From positions 1 to 64,000 of the forward strand of contig JAPLEH010000069.1 of the NCBI GenBank assembly GCA_026391455.1: a stretch of DNA of 64,000 nt, written 5' to 3'. Source of the DNA: Bacteroidota bacterium (lineage in GTDB: Bacteria; Bacteroidota; Bacteroidia; Chitinophagales; Chitinophagaceae). How positions within the stretch are numbered: the stretch's first letter is position 1; every line of letters starts with the position of its first letter. The position numbers and the translations under genes are program-made. The notes below the pieces were generated by a model that was not told where the DNA came from, ran no database searches, and saw only the letters and a program-made list of their open reading frames with translations. Positions 43,072 through 52,245 of the stretch are shown in pieces.

Positions 43072-43959
43072 TCAGCGGGAGGACAGGGAAACCAGCATTT
43101 CCACCACTTCCTGGAGGGATTTCTTGAAATGTACGTTTGCGGGCACCTTCTTTTTGTATTGATGGGTCAGCAAACCGGAGATAATGGTGGGGGTATTGAA
43201 AAACCGGTGCTCAGCATTATGAAGAAATTTTTCGAAATTGAAATTGGGGCAGGTTGCGGTAAGATGAATAAACGTATAATCCGGCTTTTTAAATTCGAGG
43301 AGGTGGATTACATCCCTTACCGGTACGTTGGCACCCAGGTATATTACCCGGAAACCGCGACTTTTCATCATGTACCAGGTAAAAAGAAGCCCGAGTTCGT
43401 GGTGTTCCCCTTCCGGGAGGAAAAGCAGAAAGGTGGTATCAGTATGTGTTACGGGCATACATCCTTCGATGGCCACGATCAGTTTTTGACGGATCACATT
43501 GGTCACCAGATGTTCCTGCCCGGGGAAAATATGACCGGTTTGCCAGAGTATACCGATCTTTTCCAGAAATGGAAAAATGATCTGCATCACCGCCCTTTCT
43601 ATACCTTTTACATTGATATATCCGGTCAAAATTTTTTCAAACTTTTCAATATCGAGGTCCACCATGTGCTGCACCAGTTCATTCACTACTCTTTCCTGTA
43701 TAGCTTTGGGATCGCCGAGTGAGAGGATACGGGTGCTGATTTCGTCCGGCTGCATCCGGTCGATATGCGATATTTTAAATCCGTATTTATTCAGCAGTGC
43801 AATATTGAGTACGGTCTTCAATTCCTCATTGGTATAATAGCGGATATTGGTGGTGGTACGCTGTGGCTTGAGGAAGTTATAACGCTGCTCCCAGATACGG
43901 ATCGTATGGGCTTTAATGCCGGAGAGATTTTCCAGGTCTTTGATGGTAAACGCGTTCAT
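43072..43959 (-). CDS. MerR-type B12-dependent photoreceptor regulator, CarH-like
   Basis: The 295-aa protein has an N-terminal MerR winged helix (FTIKDLENLSGIKAHTIRIWEQRY). A four-helix cobalamin-capping domain follows with the Wx9EH motif (W139, E149, H150), then a Rossmann B12-binding domain with ExHxxG (E185, H187, G190). These are the hallmarks of CarH/LitR-type adenosylcobalamin light sensors, which repress carotenoid genes in the dark and let go in light. It is transcribed toward the crt operon, with two inverted repeats in the gap. The residue after W139 is Gln; in Thermus CarH, as I recall, this is the His that ligates cobalt after light exposure. Confidence 0.88.
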   Translation of the reverse strand: MNAFTIKDLENLSGIKAHTIRIWEQRYNFLKPQRTTTNIRYYTNEELKTVLNIALLNKYGFKISHIDRMQPDEISTRILSLGDPKAIQERVVNELVQHMVDLDIEKFEKILTGYINVKGIERAVMQIIFPFLEKIGILWQTGHIFPGQEHLVTNVIRQKLIVAIEGCMPVTHTDTTFLLFLPEGEHHELGLLFTWYMMKSRGFRVIYLGANVPVRDVIHLLEFKKPDYTFIHLTATCPNFNFEKFLHNAEHRFFNTPTIISGLLTHQYKKKVPANVHFKKSLQEVVEMLVSLSSR

Positions 43960-44020
43960 AATATCGTAATTACAACCCGAATTGAAAAAAGTTCAGTGGC
44001 CCGCCCGCCTGGTTTCCCCC

Positions 44021-44758
44021 TCAGAGACCAGCATTGAGTATCCGCCCGGTATTCAGCAGTTTTTCCAGGGGTGCGGCCAGGGCCTTGTTTTGCAGCGCTT
44101 CAAGGTGCCGGAACCCATGCAGATCGGTACCCACCAGGTCGTAGTAATTCTTTTTGAGCAAGAACTGGGCAAGCTCCTGGGCGGATTTGCCATAATACCC
44201 GGTAATGGATAAGAGGTTGAGCTGAAACAAACATCCTGCATCTTTCAATTCTTCATAAAAATCCTTGTTGCCTTCCAGGTAGAGATACCGCTCCGGGTGC
44301 GCAATGATGGGTTGGTATCCCTGCATCTGCATTTCAAATAAAATATCTTTCAGGCTATGGGAAGGATAAGCCAGTGAAAATTCTGTAAGTACCATTTTAC
44401 CACTCACGGTGAGGAGGGGCTCATTGTTCTTCAGCAATTCCGCTACATGGTCATCGAGAAAGTATTCGGCTGCCGCATGCAATTCCACTTCTATGCCTTC
44501 TTCTTTCAATGCGGTTCTTACTACGTCCAGTTTTTCCGCTATGATCTCCCGGGTGTTCTGATACATATCCCACATGATGTGCGGGGTGGTGATGAACTTT
44601 TTATATCCCAGTTCCATCATTCCCTTTATCAGTTTAAGGCTGGTAGCCACATCGGGTGAACCGTCATCAATACCCGGCAACAGGTGCGAGTGCATATCCA
44701 CCCGTATCCGGCTGAAATCGGTAGGCTTTTGGGGTGGCTTGGAAAAAAGTTTGAACAT
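44021..44758 (-). CDS. PHP-type tyrosine-protein phosphatase (CpsB/YwqE-like)
   Basis: The 245-aa protein has the metal-binding PHP motifs: DMHSHLLPGIDDG at the N-terminus, TTPHIM, AHPERY and GTDLHGFRH. This family dephosphorylates the tyrosine kinase that controls capsule or exopolysaccharide length. No kinase gene is in this window. Cytoplasmic. It marks the end of the polysaccharide cluster on this side. Confidence 0.88.
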   Translation of the reverse strand: MFKLFSKPPQKPTDFSRIRVDMHSHLLPGIDDGSPDVATSLKLIKGMMELGYKKFITTPHIMWDMYQNTREIIAEKLDVVRTALKEEGIEVELHAAAEYFLDDHVAELLKNNEPLLTVSGKMVLTEFSLAYPSHSLKDILFEMQMQGYQPIIAHPERYLYLEGNKDFYEELKDAGCLFQLNLLSITGYYGKSAQELAQFLLKKNYYDLVGTDLHGFRHLEALQNKALAAPLEKLLNTGRILNAGL

Positions 44759-44788
44759 CGTGCTTTATTCGGTACCGAAATTACAGTA

Positions 44789-45451
44789 TTAAAAACTTCT
44801 TTTGGGCAGAGAAGAAAACACTTTATACACGAGGTTGCTTTTGGGAAAAACCACATACCAGGCCGTGAGGAACATGATCATAAAATCGGTGTAAAAGCTC
44901 TGGTGCTGCTGGTACCAAACTTCCAGTGCCCCTTTATACGGCAATATCACATCCCGGTAACATTCATGGGGCGGAAGGCTGCTTTGGGTAATGATCAGTT
45001 CTTCATCGCGGAATACAATGGAGCCGATGCCGGTAAGGCCGGGCTGCGTATTGTACACTTTGGATTTCATTTCATCCGAATAGCGGTCAAAGCCCACTTT
45101 CATCAGCGGGCGAGGGCCTACAAAAGACATATCGCCGGTAAGGATATTGATCACCTGCGGCAATTCATTGAATTTACTCTGCCGCAAAAACCGTCCAACT
45201 GCAGTGATGCGCGGGTCTCTTCGTACTGTTACATCCCCATGCCCCATATTTGGACTGTTTTTCAGCATGGTGGCAAATTTCCAGATGCGGAATATCTTAT
45301 TCTTATAACCCACCCGCTCCTGGCGGAAAAAAACCTCATGTTCGCCGGTGAGTAATAACAGAATGACGATGGGTATAAATACCGGTAACAATATAATGAT
45401 CGCAATCAGCGAAAAGATGATGTCAAAAAAACGTTTGATGAGCTTGTACAT
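44789..45451 (-). CDS. Initiating sugar-phosphate transferase (WcaJ/PglC type)
   Basis: The 220-aa protein has one N-terminal membrane helix (IIFSLIAIIILLPVFIPIVIL), FRQERVGYKNKIFRIWKFATM, then KFNELPQVINILTGDMSFVGPRPL. It transfers the first sugar phosphate to undecaprenyl phosphate at the inner membrane and thus starts the repeat unit. It is 3 bases downstream of the aminotransferase gene. Confidence 0.92.
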   Translation of the reverse strand: MYKLIKRFFDIIFSLIAIIILLPVFIPIVILLLLTGEHEVFFRQERVGYKNKIFRIWKFATMLKNSPNMGHGDVTVRRDPRITAVGRFLRQSKFNELPQVINILTGDMSFVGPRPLMKVGFDRYSDEMKSKVYNTQPGLTGIGSIVFRDEELIITQSSLPPHECYRDVILPYKGALEVWYQQHQSFYTDFMIMFLTAWYVVFPKSNLVYKVFSSLPKRSF

Positions 45452-45454
45452 GGT

Positions 45455-46603
45455 TTATCCGATAGCTGCTTTGATCTCCTGCACTACAATGGCCAGTTCT
45501 TCATCGGTGATGCTGGTGGAACTGGGGATACTGAGACAGGTATTATAAATATAATCAGAATTATCTTTTTGCTGAATGTACACGCAATCTTTATACATCG
45601 GCAGTTTATTCATGGGCATCCAGAAGCGGCGGCTCAGAATTTTATTGGCATTCAGATGATCGAGCAATTGCTGTTGTTTATCCGTTTGTATAGTGAATAG
45701 CCATCCGTTGGTATGTACATCGGGCAATTCCTGCTGAAAACGGATATCGCCCACCCCAGTCAACTCTTTTTTGTAATAGGCCACACACTCTTTTTTGCGT
45801 GCAATGAAAGAGGGGAGCAATTCCATTTGTCCCACGCCGATTGCTGCGAGTACGTTTACCAGCCGGTAATTGTATCCCACTTCATCGTGATAGTATTCAT
45901 CGGCACTGGCTTTGGCAGTAGTGGTCAGGTGTTTGGCATGTTTGGCCAATGCTTCATCATCGGTTACGATTACACCACCACCTCCGGTGGAAATGATCTT
46001 ATTGCCATTGAAACTGAATGCCGCCAGCGGACTGAACGTACCGGCACTTTTGCCTTTATAAGTGGTACCCAGCGCTTCGGTGGCATCTTCCACGATGGGG
46101 AGCGGGTACTTCTGTACGATCGATAAAAAGCGGTCCATATCGCACATATTCCCGAGTATATGCACGGGCATAATGGCGCCTATCCTTCTGCCATCTTTAA
46201 TATAGATCAGATCACCATTCTTTATATCGGTTTCATCTTCCAGAAACTGCTCGAGCAGGTCGAGGTCCATTTGCCAGAGCGAAGGGTCTGCGTCAATGAG
46301 CAGGGGTTCTGCATTCAGGTATTTGATCGAATTGGCAGATGCTACAAACGTGAGATTGGGCAATATCACATAATCGCCCTGCTTTACGCCGCTTAACAAA
46401 AGGGCGATATGCAATGCTGCAGTACCATTTACTGCAGCCACCCCATATTTGGCACCTGCAAAGGCGGCCACCATTTCTTCAAACTGTGTGACGTATGATC
46501 CCACAGATGATATCCATCCGGTATCCAGGCAATCCTTTACATATTTCCATTCGTTGCCGGCTATATTGGGCACGCTGAGCGGGATAAAGCGGGTGTTACT
46601 CAT
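45455..46603 (-). CDS. DegT/DnrJ/EryC1-family aminotransferase (LegC-like)
   Basis: The 382-aa PLP enzyme has GWISSVGSYVTQFE, the PLP-stacking VEDATEALGTTYKGK and the lysine motif FNGNKIISTGGGG. It puts an amino group on a nucleotide-keto-sugar. It overlaps the upstream epimerase gene by 8 bases, so the two probably act in sequence. The LegC subtype is suggested by the N-terminal and PLP motifs only. Confidence 0.85.
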   Translation of the reverse strand: MSNTRFIPLSVPNIAGNEWKYVKDCLDTGWISSVGSYVTQFEEMVAAFAGAKYGVAAVNGTAALHIALLLSGVKQGDYVILPNLTFVASANSIKYLNAEPLLIDADPSLWQMDLDLLEQFLEDETDIKNGDLIYIKDGRRIGAIMPVHILGNMCDMDRFLSIVQKYPLPIVEDATEALGTTYKGKSAGTFSPLAAFSFNGNKIISTGGGGVIVTDDEALAKHAKHLTTTAKASADEYYHDEVGYNYRLVNVLAAIGVGQMELLPSFIARKKECVAYYKKELTGVGDIRFQQELPDVHTNGWLFTIQTDKQQQLLDHLNANKILSRRFWMPMNKLPMYKDCVYIQQKDNSDYIYNTCLSIPSSTSITDEELAIVVQEIKAAIG

Positions 46604-47591
46604 ATACTAATTTTCCGGATTCAAGGTATTGGTTGTACCATTCTACTGTTATTTTCAATCCTTCCTTCCACATTACTTCGGGCTCAAAGCCAAGCTGTGT
46701 TTTTGCTTTGGTAATATCGGGGCAGCGGCGGCTTACAGAACCGGGATAGGTGGGTGCATTTTCAAAGGTGCCTGTATAGCCCATCAGTTCGCCGGCATAA
46801 TGTATCAATTCGCCAATCGTGATCTCATCCTGCGTTCCGATATGATAGATCTCGCCATTGGTATTGGGTTGCTCCATAGCGAGTACGGTTCCTTTTACAG
46901 CATCGGTAATATAACAGAATGCGCGGGTCTGATCATGTCCGTATACTTTGAACGGATCTTCGCCTTTGCGGTAGCGTACCACGAGGTGAGGGATCACGTG
47001 TTTGAATCCCATACGGGGACCATAGACATTATGGTAACGTACTATGGTTGTTTCAAAACCCAGTATGCGGGCATAGTTCAGGAAGCCAGATTCACCCAGC
47101 ATTTTGGTTACCGCATAGGTAAACCGCGGGTGACCGATCTCCTGAATACAAAGCGGCACTTCTTCGGGCGTAGGGGTAGTATATCCAAATGCTTCGATGG
47201 TACCGGCATAGCATTCGCTGGTAGATGTAAACAATACTTTTCCCACTTTTGAACGGCGCACCCATTCGAGTGTATTAAAGATCAGTGCGGTATTGATACG
47301 AATGATTTCATGCGGAATGGAGTTGGCATTGTCCACGCCCACTACAGAGGCCAGCATATATACCTGATCGTACGCCTCATCCAGTTGATCGAATGTGGCG
47401 GGGTTGGTAAAATCTCCCGCTACCACGCGGATATTATGTTTATTCACCAGTTCGGTAAAATAATCATCCTGTTTACCACGCGCGAAATTATCGGCAATAG
47501 TCAATGTATAATCGCGGTTCTCTGCGAGGTATTTGGTAATGTTGAAGCCGATAAATCCGGCACCTCCCAGTAATAAAACGTTTTTACTCAT
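46596..47591 (-). CDS. NAD-dependent epimerase/dehydratase (extended SDR)
   Basis: The 331-aa protein has GGAGFIGFNITKYL, a catalytic TSTSECYAG and YAVTK (the YxxxK pair), and RYHNVYGPRMG. It is a nucleotide-sugar epimerase or 4,6-dehydratase. Its partner is the overlapping aminotransferase gene. The substrate is unknown. Confidence 0.88.
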   Translation of the reverse strand: MSKNVLLLGGAGFIGFNITKYLAENRDYTLTIADNFARGKQDDYFTELVNKHNIRVVAGDFTNPATFDQLDEAYDQVYMLASVVGVDNANSIPHEIIRINTALIFNTLEWVRRSKVGKVLFTSTSECYAGTIEAFGYTTPTPEEVPLCIQEIGHPRFTYAVTKMLGESGFLNYARILGFETTIVRYHNVYGPRMGFKHVIPHLVVRYRKGEDPFKVYGHDQTRAFCYITDAVKGTVLAMEQPNTNGEIYHIGTQDEITIGELIHYAGELMGYTGTFENAPTYPGSVSRRCPDITKAKTQLGFEPEVMWKEGLKITVEWYNQYLESGKLVYE

Positions 47592-47599
47592 ATGTGTTG

Positions 47600-47860
47600 T
47601 TCAAAAGGTTTAAAAGGTTCAAAAGGTTTAAAAGGTTCAAGAGGTTTCATAAGTTACATAGGTTTCATAGGTTGTTGGTACATGCTGCCTGAGCGTAGCC
47701 GAAGGCAGGTCCAAAAGGTTTCATAGGTTATTAGTACATGCTGCCTGAGCGTAGCCGAAGGCAGGTTCAAAAGGTTTCATAAGTTACATAGGTTTCATAG
47801 GTTGTCAAGACCTGCCTGCCCAATGGGCTGCCTGAGCGTAGCCGAAGGCAGGTTCACCAT
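47600..47860. repeat. Intergenic repeat cluster
   Basis: The 296-bp gap holds tandem AAAAGGTT(C/T)A units (47601-47640) and CATAGGTT/CATAAGTTACATAGG units. It also holds three identical 25-bp copies of an element containing TGCCTGAGCGTAGCCGAAGG (47685-47709, 47741-47765, 47828-47852), plus a partial inverted copy near 47812. The element ends are inverted (CTGCCT and AGGCAG). Spacing is not regular and there are no spacers of CRISPR type. Confidence 0.85.
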
Positions 47861-47887
47861 TGACTATTCACTATTGACCACTCACCA

Positions 47888-49405
47888 TTATATATCTCCT
47901 CTTCCGATCACTTTCACCGTATGTTTCTCACTTACGGTACGAATATCCTCATTGGTGAGTACACCAATGGTATCATACAACAGACACTGCGGTTGCGATT
48001 TTATTTTATCCAGCAATGCTGCATTGTTCCTGTAATCCTTGTGTCCGGTAGTGATGATGATCACATCATAATTTTCCTGCAGCAACGCGTCGAGATCCTG
48101 GTTGATCCAGCTATCCTTTTCTTCCCAGTATTTTACATGCGGATCGTGTAAGGTTACCTGCGCTCCTTCCATCAGCAACTGATCATAAAACGGCTCCACC
48201 GGTGTATAGCGGGTATCGCCCACATCATTGAGGTAGCTCACCCCCAGCAGTAATACTTTTTTCCCTTCAAGGGAACTGTTGTATTGCGCCTTCAGGTAAT
48301 TGAAAGCATAAATGGGCATTTTATCATTGATCTGTACTCCGCGTTCGCTTTGTCCCAGTTTTTCTTCACTGCCAAATAAATTCATACGTGCCCAACTGGC
48401 CAGCAGCGGATCTTTGGTAAGGCAATAGCCACCCACGCCCAATCCGGGCAGCATGATATTCTTATGCGTGGGGCGCATGCGGATGGCATTCACCACTTCA
48501 TAAATATCCACGCCCGCCTCTTCGGCAAAACGGCTCCATTCCACCATAAAGGCGATGTTCATGGCACGAAAAGAATTTTCCAGCACTTTCGCCATTTCTG
48601 TGGCATTGGTATTTCCCAATCGGGTAAGGGGGTATTCGTCGGTGCGTATAACCGTTCTTAAAAAGCTCTCTACGGCCACTGCACTTTTTTCATCGGTACC
48701 TGCAAATACCCGGTAAAAATTCTGGATCGAATCAATGTATTTGGGTCCGGGCATTACTCGTTCATAGGAGTGTCCCACTTTCAACTGATCTGACGGTAAC
48801 CCGCGACTGGTCAATGCTTCTTCCAGCAGGGGACGAACAATTTTCTGCGCAGTTCCGGGAGGCACCGTGGTCTCCACCAGTACCAGCACATCTTCTTTAC
48901 AGCAACTGCCAATGGCCGCAATGGCTTTTTTGAAGGGGGTAAGGTCCACATCATATCCTTCCAGGTCTTTCTGCACAGAGGAGCGTTTTTGTACATCGAG
49001 GTTGATGTCCACCACCACTACATCGGCCTTACTGTATGCGTACGCATCAAAGGAAGCGTAATAATTTTTTTTCTCCCGGGAACGTTGGTAATAGATATCG
49101 ATTTTGGGATCGCTGGCCAGTATCGGGAAGATACCTTCGTTGATAGAACGGATTTTCCAATACGATGCGGGAGTAGGAAGATCCACGCCAATGACCGCAT
49201 ATTCTTCGGTCAGCGCATTGGCGACCACCAGGCCCATTACAGAACCTACAAAACCAAGTCCCTGAACGACCACTACTTTTTTCCCGGGGTGCAGGGCGAT
49301 AAAAGCATCGATCCCCGCTTTATCATCGGGTGTGGCCGGAATTTCATATTCCTTCCCGGTAATGGGGCTTTTGGAAATTTTATGGGTTGTTGCTGTGGTT
49401 GTCAT
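47888..49405 (-). CDS. Nucleotide-sugar (UDP-sugar) dehydrogenase
   Basis: The 505-aa protein carries the NAD-binding motif VVVQGLGFVGSVMG, the middle domain with TVPPGTAQKI and ENSFRAMNIAF, and the catalytic Cys in GGYCLTKDP. It oxidises a UDP-sugar at C6 to the uronate. An unusual N-terminal leader of about 40 residues precedes the Rossmann fold. It supplies an acidic sugar to the polymer. It overlaps the formyltransferase gene by 4 bases. Confidence 0.88.
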   Translation of the reverse strand: MTTTATTHKISKSPITGKEYEIPATPDDKAGIDAFIALHPGKKVVVVQGLGFVGSVMGLVVANALTEEYAVIGVDLPTPASYWKIRSINEGIFPILASDPKIDIYYQRSREKKNYYASFDAYAYSKADVVVVDINLDVQKRSSVQKDLEGYDVDLTPFKKAIAAIGSCCKEDVLVLVETTVPPGTAQKIVRPLLEEALTSRGLPSDQLKVGHSYERVMPGPKYIDSIQNFYRVFAGTDEKSAVAVESFLRTVIRTDEYPLTRLGNTNATEMAKVLENSFRAMNIAFMVEWSRFAEEAGVDIYEVVNAIRMRPTHKNIMLPGLGVGGYCLTKDPLLASWARMNLFGSEEKLGQSERGVQINDKMPIYAFNYLKAQYNSSLEGKKVLLLGVSYLNDVGDTRYTPVEPFYDQLLMEGAQVTLHDPHVKYWEEKDSWINQDLDALLQENYDVIIITTGHKDYRNNAALLDKIKSQPQCLLYDTIGVLTNEDIRTVSEKHTVKVIGRGDI

Positions 49406-50133
49406 GAATGAGTAGCTGCTTGCAGTTTAAAAATATGGTTACCTATTTTGGTAAATGCCCAGGGGGTTTTATATGTGGTGGCCCTGATCCTTTTAGTGAT
49501 TTCCTCCTCAGACATATCGGGAGTAATACAACAAAGATCATCCAGTTGCTTACGGGTATAGGGTTTCCGTTGCCATTGTTCGCTGGTCTGCGGTAATGTT
49601 TTCCCTTGCAAGAGTAATTGCATGAGTTCATAAAAACTCTCCTCGATCAACTGATAACAATGTTGTGTGACGCTATATACCGTATCCTCCTCCCCTATAG
49701 GAAATCGTTTTACTTTGATAATATCCCCGGAATCCACTTTTGCTTTCATGTGGTGACAGGTAATGCCGTATTCTTTTTCGCCATTATAGATGGCAAAGTT
49801 TGTACATCCGGTACCCGGGTATTCGGGGCTGCCGGGATGGAAGTTGATAGCGGCTACGGCTGCATTTGCCAGCAGGCTGTCGGGATAGATCCAGGGTGAT
49901 ATGAAGGAAATAAGCAGGTCGCCTTTCCAGTTCAGAATTTCGGGAGATAGTTTATCTTTTCTGCCTCCGGAAAAAATAGTGGGTGCCGTAAAATGTTTTT
50001 CCACAAATGCGGTGGCACGGCGGGCGTATTCATTGTCCTTTTTACAGAGGAATAAAACGTTGTATTCTTTCGGATCTTTTTCGTTCACTGTCGGTGTGTT
50101 ATGAGGATCGGGCTTTTCGTTACCGGCCAGCAA
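49402..50133 (-). CDS. Formyltransferase-family protein (sugar N-formyltransferase candidate 1)
   Basis: The 243-aa protein has the formyltransferase core: INFHPGSPEYPGTGC followed by YGITCHHMKAKVDSGDII. These are the Asn-His and Asp elements of 10-formyl-tetrahydrofolate-dependent enzymes. No ATG is in frame near the 5' end; TTG 50133 gives the longest form and GTG 50088 gives a more natural N-terminus (NEKDPKEYNVLFL). It probably formylates an amino sugar made by the aminotransferase in this cluster. Confidence 0.78.
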   Translation of the reverse strand: MLAGNEKPDPHNTPTVNEKDPKEYNVLFLCKKDNEYARRATAFVEKHFTAPTIFSGGRKDKLSPEILNWKGDLLISFISPWIYPDSLLANAAVAAINFHPGSPEYPGTGCTNFAIYNGEKEYGITCHHMKAKVDSGDIIKVKRFPIGEEDTVYSVTQHCYQLIEESFYELMQLLLQGKTLPQTSEQWQRKPYTRKQLDDLCCITPDMSEEEITKRIRATTYKTPWAFTKIGNHIFKLQAATHS

Positions 50134-50208
50134 AGGTATTGAGAATTAACCATATAACTGCTTTTGGGGCCATTTTTTAAGGAGCGGCGTACAGGTGGGA
50201 AATAAATA

Positions 50209-50236
50209 GAAAACCCGGCATATGTACCGGGTTTTC
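50209..50236 (-). terminator. Intrinsic terminator after the NeuD-like gene
   Basis: GAAAACCCGG and CCGGGTTTTC form a perfect 10-bp stem with an 8-nt loop, 27 bases after the stop of the acetyltransferase gene. T-rich sequence follows on the minus strand. The formyltransferase gene further on would then need its own promoter or readthrough. Confidence 0.75.
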
Positions 50237-50262
50237 ATATTGTTACAGATCCGAAAGTATAA

Positions 50263-50922
50263 TTATGCGGCAACCAGTTTGCGGGCTGGTTTCTTTACCA
50301 ACTGGCGTGCGGGGTTACCCACCACGGTGGCTCCGTCGGGAATGTCTTTCACCACAACGGTACCTGCCCCGATCGTTACATTGTCGCCGATGATGATACC
50401 CTGGCGAACTACCGAATTAGCGCCGATGAAGGTATTGCGCCCCACTTTCACATTGCCACAGAGTACAGCTCCCGGGGCAATATGTGTGAAGTCGCCGATG
50501 ATACATTCATGGTCGATGCTGGTAGAGGTATTGCAGATCACTCCCTTGCCGATTTCCACAAGTGGATTGAGTGTAGCATTTGCTGCGATCATTATTCCAT
50601 CACCCAATTTAGCAGAAGCAGAAATTACCGCGCTGGGGTGAATGGCATTGATCGGACTGCCCAAATACTGACTGAGGTTGTTGTGAATTTTTTCGCGGAT
50701 CCCATTATGTCCCACACAGGCAAAGAAGTCGAATTGCTTCAACCGGTGAATCACATCTGATTCCTTTCCGAGATACTCTAAATGATAGGGATTGAAGGGT
50801 TTTTCCTCCTGATCGCAATAAGCAGTTACTAATCGGCCTGCACTGAGCAGGATGTCGATGATAACGTAGGCATGGCCTGAATAGCCTACAATGGCCACTG
50901 GTTTTTTCAATGTGGTTTTCAT
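50263..50922 (-). CDS. Sugar O/N-acyltransferase, NeuD/PglD-like
   Basis: The 219-aa protein has an N-terminal nucleotide-sugar domain (VAIVGYSGHAYVIIDIL) and a left-handed beta-helix of hexapeptide repeats (IHPSAVISASAKLGDGIMI and onward). The catalytic His is in SIDHECIIGDF. It transfers an acetyl group to a sugar amine or hydroxyl. It has its own promoter and terminator and so is a single-gene unit. Confidence 0.87.
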   Translation of the reverse strand: MKTTLKKPVAIVGYSGHAYVIIDILLSAGRLVTAYCDQEEKPFNPYHLEYLGKESDVIHRLKQFDFFACVGHNGIREKIHNNLSQYLGSPINAIHPSAVISASAKLGDGIMIAANATLNPLVEIGKGVICNTSTSIDHECIIGDFTHIAPGAVLCGNVKVGRNTFIGANSVVRQGIIIGDNVTIGAGTVVVKDIPDGATVVGNPARQLVKKPARKLVAA

Positions 50923-50942
50923 TGATTTGGATTTTGGATGAG

Positions 50943-50973
50943 CTAAAATAAATACGCATCCGCGTCGTACAAA
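50943..50973 (-). promoter_or_regulatory. Bacteroidota-type promoter of the NeuD-like gene
   Basis: On the minus strand a TTTG -33 box (50970-50973) and a TATTTTAG -7 box (50943-50950, one mismatch to TAnnTTTG) are separated by exactly 19 bases. The transcript would start about 15 bases before the ATG. Confidence 0.6.
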
Positions 50974-51039
50974 ACAATGAACCGAATAAAAAGGGAATTT
51001 TGGTACTAGTACTCTGGGTGAAATCGTAGTTTTCCGATT

Positions 51040-52209
51040 TCAGGGTCGTGTTCCTTCTTTTTCAAGGAGTTGGAGGTACCTTTTGTGCAGGAGAGCGTGT
51101 ATTACCGGCTGGTCGAAATACTGTTCGATGTGCTTCCGGAGCGATTGGGCATATTCCCGGAGGGGGGCCGGGTTGTCTATCGCATATTTCATTTGCTGAA
51201 AGAGTGATTCTTCATCTTTTACTTCAAATATAAGTCCCGTCTTTCCGTGTTCTACAATATCAATATTACCATCAATGCGGGAGCAGAGCACCGGGCAATG
51301 CATAGCACCGGCCTGCAATAAAACATTCGGAAATCCTTCGCGGTGTGATGGATGAATGAGTGCATAGGCGATATGCATATAATATTCTACGGCATCACTC
51401 CATCCGGCCATTATTACACCGGGATGGGTTTGTATCAGTTCACGGGCTTTATCGCTTACCGGATCCACTTCATCTTCAAACGCTCCCACGAGCAGCAAGC
51501 GTGCAGATGGATGCGTATCATATATCCGTACAAAGGCCTGCAGCAATTCATCCATTCCTTTATCATGCACAATTCGCCCTACGGAAAGAAAATAAGTGAG
51601 CTTTTCATCGTAACTGATATGCTGTTTTATAGCGGCCAGTTTTTCCTCATTTATTACCCCGGGTGAATAGCGCGACAACCGAACACCATTGCTGGAACCC
51701 CGGCCGATCACTTCCATTTTAGATGCCTTTACCAATTTCTCTTCACGGATATATTTTTCCATGGAATAACTGTTGGGCCATACATGCGTGGCCGCACGTC
51801 CGGTCAGCTTTTCCATGAAGATGAGTACCCGCCTGCTGAAACCTTTGGTCGTTACAAAACGTAACCCTGCAATAGTATGCACCCGAATCTTTACACCGGC
51901 AAATCTGGCGGCCAGCATAGCCAGCAGACCTGCCTTCGGTGTATGCGAGTGTACGATATCCGGTTTTTCTTTCCGGAAAAAACGATACAATAACCACAGG
52001 CAGCGAAGATCCCCGAAGGGGGTCATGCGCCGGGTCATGGGAATGATATGATGCGGGCATCCTTCGTTGGTCTTTACTGTTTCCAGTTCCTTACCGTCAC
52101 TGCTTACCATGATTACGTTAAACCCATGTTCCTGCATATATTTCATCTGCCCGGGCAGTAATACATTCAGTGATATAGGTGCAGTAGTGATTCGGATGAG
52201 TTTAGGCAT
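51040..52209 (-). CDS. Glycosyltransferase family 4
   Basis: The 389-aa protein has a GT-B fold with the GT4 C-terminal features: FLSVGRIVHDKGMDELL, then VIMAGWSDAVEYY and PSHREGFPNVLLQAGAMHCPVL, which includes the E-x7-E sugar-nucleotide motif. The N-terminal half has IVHSHTPKAGLLAMLAARFAGV, typical of enzymes adding aminosugars such as FucNAc or QuiNAc. Cytoplasmic face of the inner membrane. Confidence 0.88.
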   Translation of the reverse strand: MPKLIRITTAPISLNVLLPGQMKYMQEHGFNVIMVSSDGKELETVKTNEGCPHHIIPMTRRMTPFGDLRCLWLLYRFFRKEKPDIVHSHTPKAGLLAMLAARFAGVKIRVHTIAGLRFVTTKGFSRRVLIFMEKLTGRAATHVWPNSYSMEKYIREEKLVKASKMEVIGRGSSNGVRLSRYSPGVINEEKLAAIKQHISYDEKLTYFLSVGRIVHDKGMDELLQAFVRIYDTHPSARLLLVGAFEDEVDPVSDKARELIQTHPGVIMAGWSDAVEYYMHIAYALIHPSHREGFPNVLLQAGAMHCPVLCSRIDGNIDIVEHGKTGLIFEVKDEESLFQQMKYAIDNPAPLREYAQSLRKHIEQYFDQPVIHALLHKRYLQLLEKEGTRP

Positions 52210-52245
52210 AATAACGAAAAGTGAGCAGTTGATACTTGATCAGAA

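Noticed and set aside
47600-47860. Repeat cluster considered as a CRISPR array
   Set aside because: Repeat copies are unevenly spaced, the intervening sequence is itself repetitive, and there are no cas genes.
49989-50133. Full-length TTG start of the formyltransferase as certain
   Set aside because: The 15 extra residues look unlike the family; GTG 50088 is an equally good start, so the 5' end is left open.
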